This document shows positions 53,103 to 63,134 of a stretch of 64,000 nucleotides of DNA, piece after piece. Every line of letters begins with the position of its first letter. The stretch's first letter is position 1. This DNA is from Kitasatospora acidiphila (GTDB taxonomy: Bacteria; Actinomycetota; Actinomycetes; Streptomycetales; Streptomycetaceae): the NCBI RefSeq assembly GCF_006636205.1, contig NZ_VIGB01000003.1, positions 5,198,501-5,262,500 of the forward strand. The letters are read 5' to 3'. The notes under the pieces are model-generated. The model was not told the origin of the DNA and searched no databases. It saw only the letters and a program-made list of their open reading frames with translations. The position numbers and the translations under genes were made by a program.

Positions 53103-53788
53103 CGGGCCACCGCCGCCGAGTCGTGGCGCAGCGCGCCGAACAGCCGGGGCCAGTCGCTGGCGGCGCTGCCGGACTCGTTGTAGATCTCGAAGGTGAGGCC
53201 GCTGCCCTCGGGCAGGTAGAGCGCGTTGACCAGGGCCTCGGCCACGTCGTCCCGGCAGATCTTGCCTTCGCCGGTGTCGCCCTGCTCCAACCGCACCTGG
53301 CTGCCCGCCGCATGGCGGTCCGTCAGCCAACTGGGGCGCACCACCGTGTAGGGCAGGCCGCTGCCGCGCACCGCGTCCTCGCCGGCCAGGCGCCAGTCCA
53401 GCAGCCGGCCGTAGGAGTTCATCGAGTGGCTCTTGCGGGTCACGTAGATCTGGCTGACCAGCGCGACGTGCGGCCGGGAGCCGTCCGCCGTGGCGGCCGC
53501 CAGGGCGCTCAGCACGCCCCGGTGCATGGTGGCCTCGGGGCTGTCCGGGCCGGAGTCGGAGGTGCCCGGCTCGACCGAGAAGACCAGCGCCGACAGTCCG
53601 GCCAGCGGCGCCGCCAGGGTACCCGGGTCGCGCACGTCGGCCCGGAAGTACTCCACCTCGCCGGCGCGCCGCGCGGCACGCGGTCCGCGACCCAGCACGC
53701 GCACCCGCTCGCCGCGGTCCAGCAGCTTGTCGACGACCAGTCGGCCGATTCGGCCGTTGCCGCCGATGACCGCGATCGGACTGTCCAT
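53099..53788 (-). CDS. NmrA-like NAD(P)-binding protein (copy 2)
   Basis: 229 residues: IAVIGGNGRIGRLVVDKLLD, ALVFSVEPGTSDSGPDSPEA, SYGRLLDWRLAGEDAVRGSG and LPYTVVRPSWLTDRHAAG. Clearly paralogous to the protein at 42218-42916, with matching motifs in the same order. First gene of the leftward operon and coupled to the VOC gene. May reduce a pathway intermediate or act as a redox sensor. Confidence 0.85.
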   Translation of the reverse strand: MDSPIAVIGGNGRIGRLVVDKLLDRGERVRVLGRGPRAARRAGEVEYFRADVRDPGTLAAPLAGLSALVFSVEPGTSDSGPDSPEATMHRGVLSALAAATADGSRPHVALVSQIYVTRKSHSMNSYGRLLDWRLAGEDAVRGSGLPYTVVRPSWLTDRHAAGSQVRLEQGDTGEGKICRDDVAEALVNALYLPEGSGLTFEIYNESGSAASDWPRLFGALRHDSAAVAR

Positions 53789-54130
53789 GGTGCTCCCTCC
53801 AGAGCCGCTCAGAGCTTGCTGTCACTATCGCAACGACTCCGGGTCAAACCGCTCGTCGAGGGACAACTGGCCTGCCATTACGTTCATTCAAGGCGCAGGC
53901 CGCGTCACTGTGGACCCGACGTGACGATGCACTCACGTGTGGCTTGACTGCGGTGTCAATGGGACCGCTACCCTCGCTGCGTGCCGTGCCCGGCCCTCTC
54001 CGTGCTGCCCTGACGGCGGCTCAACCACTCCACGTCCACTCAGGAACGATGGCCGGCAAGCCGCCTCGCCGACCCCGCTGGGCACGTGACCTCTCCCCCC
54101 TCCCACGGAACCGCGAGGAGCCTGACAACC
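53789..54130. promoter_or_regulatory. 342-bp divergent promoter region
   Basis: Lies between the leftward operon and the exporter gene and must hold both promoters. ACGTGA-N8-TCACGT (53919-53924 and 53933-53938) is a perfect 6-bp inverted repeat, suitable for a dimeric regulator. TTGACT at 53944 and TACCCT at 53969 form a weak rightward promoter (19-nt spacer). No gene is seen. Confidence 0.5.
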
Positions 54131-55621
54131 ATGAGTGACGTGCAAAGAGCGGCTGCGGTCGACGCCGACCCGTCCGCCAGACGCAAGACGATCTCGCTGC
54201 TGATCCTGTGTGCCGCGGTCTTCCTCGACTCGCTGGACAACTCCGTGCTCGGTGTCTCGCTGCCGAGCATCAAGCACGCCCTGAGCCTCTCCGACGGCGC
54301 GCTGCAGTGGCTGGTCTCCGGCTACACCGTCGGCTACGGCGGCTTCCTGCTGCTCGGCGGCCGGGCCGCCGACCTCTTCGGCCGCAAGCGGACCTTCATC
54401 GCCGCCACCGTGGTCTTCATCATCGCCAGCCTGCTCGGTGGTGTGTTCACCGACGGTTCGCTGCTGGTCGGCACCCGGGTGCTCAAGGGCGTCGCGGCCG
54501 GCTTCACGGCGCCCGCGGCGATGTCGCTGATCACCACCACCTTCAAGGAGGGCGCCGAGCGCAACCGGGCGCTGGGCATCTTCGCGATGACCGGGGCCGG
54601 CGGCTACAGCTTCGGCCTGGTGCTCTCCGGTGTGCTGACCGAGATCAACTGGCGCCTGGTCTTCTTCGTGCCGGCGCTGATCGCCTTCGGCGTGCTGCTC
54701 GCCAGCCCGATGATCATCGGTGACAAGTCCGGCGGCGCCGCACGGCGCCGCGGCAGCTTCGACCTGGGCGGCGCGATCAGCGCCACCGCCGGTGTGATGC
54801 TGCTGGTCTACGGCCTGGTGCAGGCGCCGGCCTGGGGCTGGGGCTCGGCCGCCGCGCTGGGCACCCTGGCCGGCGCGGTGGTGCTGCTGGTCGCCTTCGT
54901 GCTGATCGAGGCCCGGCACCGGGCGCCGCTGGTGCCGCTGTCCATCTTCCGCTCCTCGACCCTGAGCAGCGCCAACCTGGTCAGCGTGGTCTGGGCCTGC
55001 TCGACCATCGGCTGGCAGTTCGTCGCCAGCCTCTACCTGCAGGAGACGCTGCACTACAGCGCGCTGCAGACGGCGTTCGCCTTCCTGCCGCTGGGCGTGG
55101 TGATCGTGATCACCGCGAAGTTCGCCTCCGGCCCGCTGGTCAGCCGGTTCGGCGTCCGGACCGTGGCCACCGTCGGCATGCTGATCCAGGGCCTCGGCGT
55201 GGTGCTGTTCCTGCAGATCGGCCACCAGGCCGACTTCGCCACGGTGCTGCTGCCGGCCATCCTGATCCACGGCATCGGCAACGGCCTGGTCTACCCGACC
55301 GTCAACATCGCGGGCGTCAGCGGCGTGGCCGACGAGCGCCAGGGCGTGGCCTCCGGCCTGATCACCGCCGCCTACCAGATCGGCGCCGGCGTCGGCGTCG
55401 CGGTGCTCGCCGCGGTGCTGACCGCCACCGCCACCACCGGGTCGGGCGCCGGCGTGGTCAACTACCGCTGGGCGTTCCTGGTGGCCGCCGTGTTCTCGGC
55501 GGCCGGCGTGCTGATCGCACTGTTCGGCATCCGCCCCAAGGCCGCCGCCTCCACCCCGGTGGCCGGCGCGCTGGCCGACGAGCCCGCCACGGCGGACACC
55601 CGCACCACGACGGCCGGCTGA
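54131..55621 (+). CDS. DHA2-family MFS exporter (14 helices)
   Basis: 496 residues from ATG 54131 with GAGGAG 10 nt upstream. AAVFLDSLDNSVLGVSLPSI contains the D-x-x motif A-like start of DHA2 pumps; GYTVGYGGFLLLGGRAADLF with GRKRTF is motif A; GGYSFGLVLSGVLTEINWRL is the antiporter motif C region. Expected to export a drug or the cluster's own product, driven by protons. First gene of the rightward run, divergent from the NmrA operon. Confidence 0.9.
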   Translation: MSDVQRAAAVDADPSARRKTISLLILCAAVFLDSLDNSVLGVSLPSIKHALSLSDGALQWLVSGYTVGYGGFLLLGGRAADLFGRKRTFIAATVVFIIASLLGGVFTDGSLLVGTRVLKGVAAGFTAPAAMSLITTTFKEGAERNRALGIFAMTGAGGYSFGLVLSGVLTEINWRLVFFVPALIAFGVLLASPMIIGDKSGGAARRRGSFDLGGAISATAGVMLLVYGLVQAPAWGWGSAAALGTLAGAVVLLVAFVLIEARHRAPLVPLSIFRSSTLSSANLVSVVWACSTIGWQFVASLYLQETLHYSALQTAFAFLPLGVVIVITAKFASGPLVSRFGVRTVATVGMLIQGLGVVLFLQIGHQADFATVLLPAILIHGIGNGLVYPTVNIAGVSGVADERQGVASGLITAAYQIGAGVGVAVLAAVLTATATTGSGAGVVNYRWAFLVAAVFSAAGVLIALFGIRPKAAASTPVAGALADEPATADTRTTTAG

Positions 55622-55638
55622 ACCGCCGCCCGCCGCAC

Positions 55639-55670
55639 CAGGCACCGGCCGCTTTCCCGGCCGGTGCCTG
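55639..55670. terminator. Hairpin between the exporter and the SnoaL-like gene
   Basis: A perfect 13-bp inverted repeat (55639-55651 and 55658-55670) with loop CTTTCC lies 18 bp after the exporter stop. It may end or attenuate the exporter transcript. Confidence 0.8.
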
Positions 55671-55693
55671 TCCTCTGACGGAGGGCCAACTCC

Positions 55694-56161
55694 ATGACCA
55701 GACGACGCTGGTGGGGCCTGGCACTCGGCCTCGCCGTGCTGCTCGCCGCGGCGGCGGTGACGCTGAGCCTGGACCCGGTCCGGGCCACCGTGACCGAGGC
55801 GGTCCGCAGCGACCCCACCGCCAGCAGCCCGCAGACCCTCGACCAACTCCCGCCCGCCGCCCGGGCCTACGTGGACGCGGTGGCGGCGAAGAACCTGGAC
55901 GGCCTGGTGGCCGCGTTCGCCCCGGACGGGGTGGTGGTCGACGTCGGGCGGCAGATCCGCGGCCGCGACGCGATCCGGCAGTGGGCCGGCAACGAGGTGA
56001 TCGGCGGGCGGCTCACCGTGCTGCGCGCCACCGCGCGCCCGGGCGGCACCACGATGCTGGTGGTCTTCGCCCCCGGCGGCTCCGGGGGCTTCAGGGCCGA
56101 CTACGCCTTCGACCTCAGCGGCGGCCTGATCAGCCGGGCCGAACTGACCTACGCCGACTGA
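55694..56161 (+). CDS. Membrane-anchored SnoaL/NTF2-like protein
   Basis: 155 residues. The basic start and helix (RRRWWGLALGLAVLLAAAAV) predict an exported or anchored protein. The rest is NTF2-like (AARAYVDAVAAKNLDGLVAA; GRDAIRQWAGNEVIGGRLTV). Catalytic residues of SnoaL are not assured. The second SnoaL-like fold of the region, unlike the one fused to ankyrin repeats. It follows the exporter hairpin. Confidence 0.8.
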   Translation: MTRRRWWGLALGLAVLLAAAAVTLSLDPVRATVTEAVRSDPTASSPQTLDQLPPAARAYVDAVAAKNLDGLVAAFAPDGVVVDVGRQIRGRDAIRQWAGNEVIGGRLTVLRATARPGGTTMLVVFAPGGSGGFRADYAFDLSGGLISRAELTYAD

Positions 56162-56320
56162 TCCGCGGGTGACTCCGCACAGTACCCGGACGGATCTGAC
56201 GCCAGCCCAGGCCGCCGGATGCAGCCCTCGAACCCGTCTCCGGGCGCTGCTACACCTGGATGGGACGTCCTGAGCCCCGCACGGGTCCCACCGAAAACCT
56301 CCACCTAAGGAGCCTCGCAG

Positions 56321-57160
56321 ATGGCGAAGAAACGAATCCTCATCGTGCTCTCCGAGTACGGCTACTGGGGCGAGGAGCTGATCGGCCCGCTGGAGACCTT
56401 CGACAAGGCCGGCTACGAGGTCACCTTCGCGACCCCGACCGGCAAGCGCCCGGTGGCACTGCCGCCGAGCTACGACCCGGAGTACATCGACCCGCCGCTC
56501 GGCAAGTCGGTCACCACCGGGGAGATCGCCGACAAGGTGAAGGCGCTGGAGGCGTCCGACCGCCTGGACAACCCGCTGGACATCTCCTCCTGGCTGCCCG
56601 ACCGCCCGTACCGCAGCCGCCCGGACTTCCTGCGCGCCTTCGAGGCGTACCACACCCGGCGCGACCATGTGAAGGCGCAGATCGGCGAGCGCTACGACGC
56701 GCTGCTGATCGTCGGCGGCTCCGGCCCGATCGTCGACCTGGCCAACAACTGGCGGGTGCACGACCTGATCCTGGCCTTCCGCGACCTCGGCCTGGTGGTT
56801 GCCGCCGAGTGCTACGGCGTGGCCTGCCTGGCCTTCGCCCGGGAGATGGACGACCGGGTCAGCATCATCAAGAACAAGCACGTGACCGGCCACTGCATCG
56901 AGTACGACTACAAGGACGGCACCGGCTTCATGGGCACCGACTTCGTGATCGGCCCGCCGCCGTACCCGCTGGAGTACATCCTGCGGGACGCGACCGCCCC
57001 GAACGGCGCCTACCACGGCAACTTCGGCCACGAGACCTCGGTGATCGTGGACTTCCCGTTCGTCACCGGCCGTTCCACGCCGGACTCCTACCTCACCGGC
57101 CAGAAGGTCGTCGAGGTGCTGGAGCACGGCCTGCGCCAGTGGGGCTTCAACGCCGGCTGA
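56321..57160 (+). CDS. DJ-1/PfpI-family protein (long form)
   Basis: 279 residues, DJ-1/ThiJ fold with an insertion (IDPPLGKSVTTGEIADKVKA) as in Hsp31-like proteins. The nucleophile elbow is AAECYGVACL, Cys164. Family members are glutamine-amidotransferase-like hydrolases, glyoxalase III or chaperones; here a link to 2-oxo-aldehydes is suggested by the adjacent ThDP decarboxylase, but the substrate is unproven. Preceded by AAGGAG. Confidence 0.88.
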   Translation: MAKKRILIVLSEYGYWGEELIGPLETFDKAGYEVTFATPTGKRPVALPPSYDPEYIDPPLGKSVTTGEIADKVKALEASDRLDNPLDISSWLPDRPYRSRPDFLRAFEAYHTRRDHVKAQIGERYDALLIVGGSGPIVDLANNWRVHDLILAFRDLGLVVAAECYGVACLAFAREMDDRVSIIKNKHVTGHCIEYDYKDGTGFMGTDFVIGPPPYPLEYILRDATAPNGAYHGNFGHETSVIVDFPFVTGRSTPDSYLTGQKVVEVLEHGLRQWGFNAG

Positions 57161-57222
57161 GCCACGGCCCCCGGACCGGGCGGGCGGTCGCATCCGGCGC
57201 GCACCGCGCGGCCGCCCGTCCG

Positions 57223-57246
57223 CTTCTCGATCGACTTCTCGATCGA
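57223..57246. repeat. 12-bp tandem duplication before the ThDP gene
   Basis: cttctcgatcga occurs twice head to tail, 47 bp before the start of the ThDP enzyme. A weak hairpin (57181-57191 and 57208-57218) precedes it. It could be a regulatory site or plain slippage. Confidence 0.7.
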
Positions 57247-57293
57247 CCGCAGCACCACAGCTCCAGATCCGACCTTGCAGAGATGAGGCTGAG

Positions 57294-58970
57294 ATGGCCG
57301 GCAGCAGGCCCGCCCGAGTGGCGATCCACGAACAGTTCAGGGCCGACGGCGTGCAGTACATGTTCGGCAATCCCGGCACCGTTGAGCAGGGATTCCTGGA
57401 CGAGCTGCGCGAATTCCCCGACCTGCAGTACGTGCTCGCCCTGCAGGAGGCCGTGGTGGTCGGCATCGCCGACGGCTACGCCCGGGCCACCCGCAAGCCC
57501 GCCCTGCTCCAACTGCACTCCGGGGTGGGCCTGGGCAACGGCATCGGCATGCTCTACCAGGCGATGCGCGGCCACGCGCCGCTGGTCTGCATCGTCGGCG
57601 AGTCGGGCCTGGCCTACGACAGCATGGACGCCCAGATGGCCGCCGACCTGGTCGGCATGGCCAAGCCGGTGACCAAGTGGGCCACCCGGGTGGTGGATCC
57701 GCAGTCCACCCTGCGGGTGCTGCGCCGGGCCTTCAAGGTCGCGGGCACCCCGCCCTACGGGCCGGTGCTGGTGGTCCTGCCCGCCGATGTGATGGACCAG
57801 GAGACCACCGAGGACGCGGTCCCCACCTCCTACCTGACCACCACCAGCGTGCCGGACGCCGCATCCGTCGAGCAGGCCGCCGCGCTGCTCGCCCCCGCCC
57901 GCCACCCGCTGATCCTGGCCGGCGACGGCGTCCACTTCTCAGGCGCCCAGGGCGAGTTGGCGGAGTTCGCGGAGGCCTGGGGCGCCACCGTCTGGGGCGC
58001 GGACTGGGCCGAGGTCAACCTGCCGGCCTCGCACCCGCTGTTCGGCGGCCAGCTCGGCCACATGTTCGGCGAGGCCAGCGCCAAGGTCATCAACCCGGCG
58101 GACGGGGTGCTGATCGTCGGCACCTACACCCTCAACGAGGTCTACCCGCTGCTCGACGGCGTCTTCGCCCCCGACGCCAAGGTGGTCCACGTCGACCTGG
58201 ACAGCGGGGCGATCGCCAAGAACTTCCCGGTGGACCTCGGCCTGCTGGCCGACCCCAAGGCCACCCTGCCCCGGCTCACCGAGGCGCTGCGCCGTCGCCA
58301 GACCGGCGAGCAGAAGGCGGACGCGGCGGGCCGGCTCACCAACGCCACCCAGCAGCGCAAGATCGCCGAGCTGGAGAAGGCCGCGCTGGACATCGCCGGG
58401 GTCGGCCACGACCCGCTCTGCGCCGAGCTGTTCGGCTGGGAGCTGGCCAAGCACCTGCCCACCGACGCGGTGCTCTTCGACGAGGCGCTGACCAGCTCGC
58501 CCGGCCTGTTCCGCCACCTGCCGGCCGATGTTCCCGGGCAGTGGCACCAGACCCGCGGCGGCTCGCTGGGCGTCGGCATCCCCGGGGCGGTCGGCGCCAA
58601 GCTGGCCCACCCGGAGCGCGAGGTGATCGGCTTCACCGGCGACGGCGGCAGCATGTACACCGTCCAGGCGCTCTGGACCGCCGCCCGCTACGGCATCGCC
58701 GCCAAGTTCGTGATCTGCAACAACGGCCGCTACAAGCTGCTCGATCTGAACATCGAGGAGTACTGGAAGACGGTCCACGTCGAGCACCACGAGTTCCCCG
58801 GCCCGTTCGACCTCGACCACCCCGCGATCGACTTCGTCAAGCTCGCCGAGTCGCTGGCGGTGCCGGCGGTGCGGGTGGAGAAGCCCGAGCAGGTGGCCCC
58901 GGCGATCACCCGGATGCTGGCCCACAACGGCCCGTTCCTGATCGACCTCGTCATCGGCCGCACCGCCTGA
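57294..58970 (+). CDS. Thiamine-diphosphate enzyme, benzoylformate-decarboxylase-like
   Basis: 558 residues, three-domain ThDP fold. The catalytic Glu52 is in ALQEAVVVGIADGYA; the ThDP-binding GDG (449-451) and NN (476-477) lie 27 residues apart, as expected. The arrangement and residues near the active site are closest to benzoylformate decarboxylase and acetolactate-synthase relatives, so the reaction is probably decarboxylation or carboligation of a 2-keto acid. FNPGT-type opening is also typical. It starts 133 bp after the DJ-1 gene. Confidence 0.9.
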   Translation: MAGSRPARVAIHEQFRADGVQYMFGNPGTVEQGFLDELREFPDLQYVLALQEAVVVGIADGYARATRKPALLQLHSGVGLGNGIGMLYQAMRGHAPLVCIVGESGLAYDSMDAQMAADLVGMAKPVTKWATRVVDPQSTLRVLRRAFKVAGTPPYGPVLVVLPADVMDQETTEDAVPTSYLTTTSVPDAASVEQAAALLAPARHPLILAGDGVHFSGAQGELAEFAEAWGATVWGADWAEVNLPASHPLFGGQLGHMFGEASAKVINPADGVLIVGTYTLNEVYPLLDGVFAPDAKVVHVDLDSGAIAKNFPVDLGLLADPKATLPRLTEALRRRQTGEQKADAAGRLTNATQQRKIAELEKAALDIAGVGHDPLCAELFGWELAKHLPTDAVLFDEALTSSPGLFRHLPADVPGQWHQTRGGSLGVGIPGAVGAKLAHPEREVIGFTGDGGSMYTVQALWTAARYGIAAKFVICNNGRYKLLDLNIEEYWKTVHVEHHEFPGPFDLDHPAIDFVKLAESLAVPAVRVEKPEQVAPAITRMLAHNGPFLIDLVIGRTA

Positions 58971-59017
58971 CCCGATCGGCCCCGACCGAGCCAACGTCTG
59001 CGAAGGGAGAGCGCGCC

Positions 59018-59610
59018 GTGGCGCTGAACGGCCAGAAGATCGCCGTCCTGATGGAGAGCGACTTCTACGAACCGGAGATCCTCTACTACCAGCGCCGGTT
59101 CGCCGAGGAGGGTGCCGAGGTGCACTTCCTCACTCGGCTCTGGGGCAGCGAGCGACTGGTCTTCCGGGGGCACGAGCACCGGATGCCGTTCGAGGTCTCG
59201 GAGTCCTTCGAGGACCTGGACGAGTACGCGCTCAAGGAGTTCGCGGCGCTGATCGTGCCCTCGGGCATCGTCGCCGACCGGCTGCGCTACACCGAGGACG
59301 TCAACCAACTGCCGCCGGCCGCCGCGCTGCTGCGCCGGGCCTTCGCCGATCCGGCGATCATCAAGGGGATCATCTGCCACGGCATGTGGCTGGCCGCCCC
59401 GATCCCCGCGGTGATCCGCGGCCGCCGCGCGGTGGTGCACAACAACCTGCTGGGCGACCTGCGCAACATGGGCGGCGTCTACGTGGACGAGGACGTGGTG
59501 GTCGACGAGGATCTGGTCACCGCCCGCACCGGCAACCACTGCCACGTGTTCGCCCGGCAGATCATCGAGGAGCTCGGCAAGCGGGCCGCGCGCCGCATCG
59601 GGAGCCTGGC

Positions 59611-59614
<4 letters not shown>
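59018..59614 (+). CDS. DJ-1/PfpI-family protein (short form)
   Basis: 198 residues from GTG 59018 with GAAGGGAGA 8 nt upstream. DJ-1 fold with IAVLMESDFYEPEILYYQRR and the nucleophile elbow IICHGMWLAAP, Cys120. Differs from the longer DJ-1 protein and is likely a separate activity or partner. Its stop overlaps the glgE start as ATGA, linking the ThDP/DJ-1 genes to alpha-glucan genes at the level of translation. Confidence 0.88.
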
Positions 59615-61587
<1,973 letters not shown>

Positions 61588-61588
61588 G

Positions 61589-63097
61589 ATGCCCGCGACC
61601 CTGTGCGCCACCTGCCTGAACGCCCAGCACGGCGACGACCTCCAGGCCGACGGCCTGCTCCGCCCGCTGCTGCCGGCCCTGCTGCCCTGGCTGGTCACCC
61701 GCCGCTGGTTCACCCATGAGCAGGGGCACCTGGAGGAGCTGCGCCCGGTCAGCGCCAGCGTGCTGGACGGCGAGCAGGGCGGCGACCGCACCCCGGTGCT
61801 GCTGCACTCGCTGCTGGACGCCCGGCACGGCGCCGACGTGTCGCACCACTACCAGCTGCTGGTCGGGCTGCGCCCCGAGCCGCCCGAGGGGCTGGGCCGG
61901 GCGGTGATCGGCCGGGCCCAGGGCGGCCGCTGGGACGGCTGGACGCTCTACGAGGCCACCGAGGACCACGAGTTGATGGAGCGCCTGCTGGAGCGCACGT
62001 CCGGACCGGGCGGCGAGGGGGGCCTGCGGATGTCGCTCACCGGCGCCCCGACGGTGCCCACCGGGCTGAGCGCCCGGGCGCTGGCGGTGGAGCAGAGCAA
62101 CAGCACGGTGGTCTTCGGCGACCAACTGCTCTTCAAGCTGTTCCGGCAGCCCGAACCCGGCCCGCACCCGGAGACCGACGCGCTGCGCGGGCTCACCCAG
62201 GTGCACTGCCGCCGGATCCCGGGCCTGGCCGGCTGGCTGCACACGGACGGCGGCGAGCCGGTGGTGCTCGGCATCCTGGAGGAGTTCCTCCCGGCGCGCG
62301 GCGACGGCTGGCAGCTCGCCGTCGAGCAGGCCGCCGAGTCGATCAACTGCTCGCTGCGGAGCGTCCCGGTGCTGGACTGCTTCACCGAGGACTCCCGGGC
62401 CCTCGGCGCGGCCGTGGCCGAGGTGCACGCCTCCCTCGCGCAGGCCTTCGGGCAGATCACCCTCACCCCCGAGGACGTCGCCGCCCAGGTCGACCAGCTC
62501 CGCCGGGAGCTGCGCGCCGCGCTCCAGGTCGTCCCCCAACTGGAGCCCTACGCCGGCCGGTTGGGCGGCCTCTACGAGGACTGGGGCAGACTCGCCGGAC
62601 GCGGCCTGCAGTACACCGCGCAGCGGATCCACGGCGACCTGCACCTGGGACAGGTGCTGAGCACCGAGGACGGCTGGAAGGTGATCGACTTCGAGGGGGA
62701 GCCGGCCCGCCCGGTGGCCGAGCGCTACCAGCCGCAGCCGGTGCTGCGCGATGTGGCGGGCATGCTGCGCTCCTTCGACTACGCCGGCCAGCAGGCGCTG
62801 GCCGCGCTGCCCAAGGCGGCCCAGGTGGCGGACGGCCCGCTCGCCGAGTCCGCCGAGCAGGCCGCCGCGCGGATGCGCCGCAGCCGCCGGGCCTACGCCT
62901 GGTCGGTGCGCAACCGGCGGGCCTTCACCTCCGGCTACGCCGCGGCCGGCGGCATGGACCCGTACTGCCAGCCGGTGGCGCTGCGTGCCTTCGAGGCGGA
63001 GAAGGCCGTCTACGAGGCGGTCTACGAGGCCCAGCACCGCCCCGACTGGCTGCCCATCCCGATGGCCGCGATCCAGCGCCTGGTCTTCGGCCGCTGA
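61589..63097 (+). CDS. pep2: Maltokinase
   Basis: 502 residues. The kinase fold has the N-lobe (QLLFKLFRQPEPGPHPE), the catalytic loop RIHGDLHLGQVL and the metal-binding region VIDFEGEPARPVAERY. Phosphorylates maltose for GlgE. The first 20 residues (TLCATCLNAQHGDDLQADG) are unusual, so a later start cannot be excluded. It begins 1 bp after the glgE stop; TreS, which usually supplies the maltose, is not encoded here. Confidence 0.93.
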   Translation: MPATLCATCLNAQHGDDLQADGLLRPLLPALLPWLVTRRWFTHEQGHLEELRPVSASVLDGEQGGDRTPVLLHSLLDARHGADVSHHYQLLVGLRPEPPEGLGRAVIGRAQGGRWDGWTLYEATEDHELMERLLERTSGPGGEGGLRMSLTGAPTVPTGLSARALAVEQSNSTVVFGDQLLFKLFRQPEPGPHPETDALRGLTQVHCRRIPGLAGWLHTDGGEPVVLGILEEFLPARGDGWQLAVEQAAESINCSLRSVPVLDCFTEDSRALGAAVAEVHASLAQAFGQITLTPEDVAAQVDQLRRELRAALQVVPQLEPYAGRLGGLYEDWGRLAGRGLQYTAQRIHGDLHLGQVLSTEDGWKVIDFEGEPARPVAERYQPQPVLRDVAGMLRSFDYAGQQALAALPKAAQVADGPLAESAEQAAARMRRSRRAYAWSVRNRRAFTSGYAAAGGMDPYCQPVALRAFEAEKAVYEAVYEAQHRPDWLPIPMAAIQRLVFGR

Positions 63098-63134
63098 TCC
63101 CGCCCACCCTACGGACGTTAAGGACCGCGCTCCC

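Noticed and set aside
53933..57466. A long open frame on the minus strand (1177 codons) opposite the exporter, SnoaL-like and DJ-1 genes
   Set aside because: It lacks domains, is dominated by Gly/Arg/Ala/His low complexity and runs antisense to genes with clear families; it is a GC-rich shadow frame.
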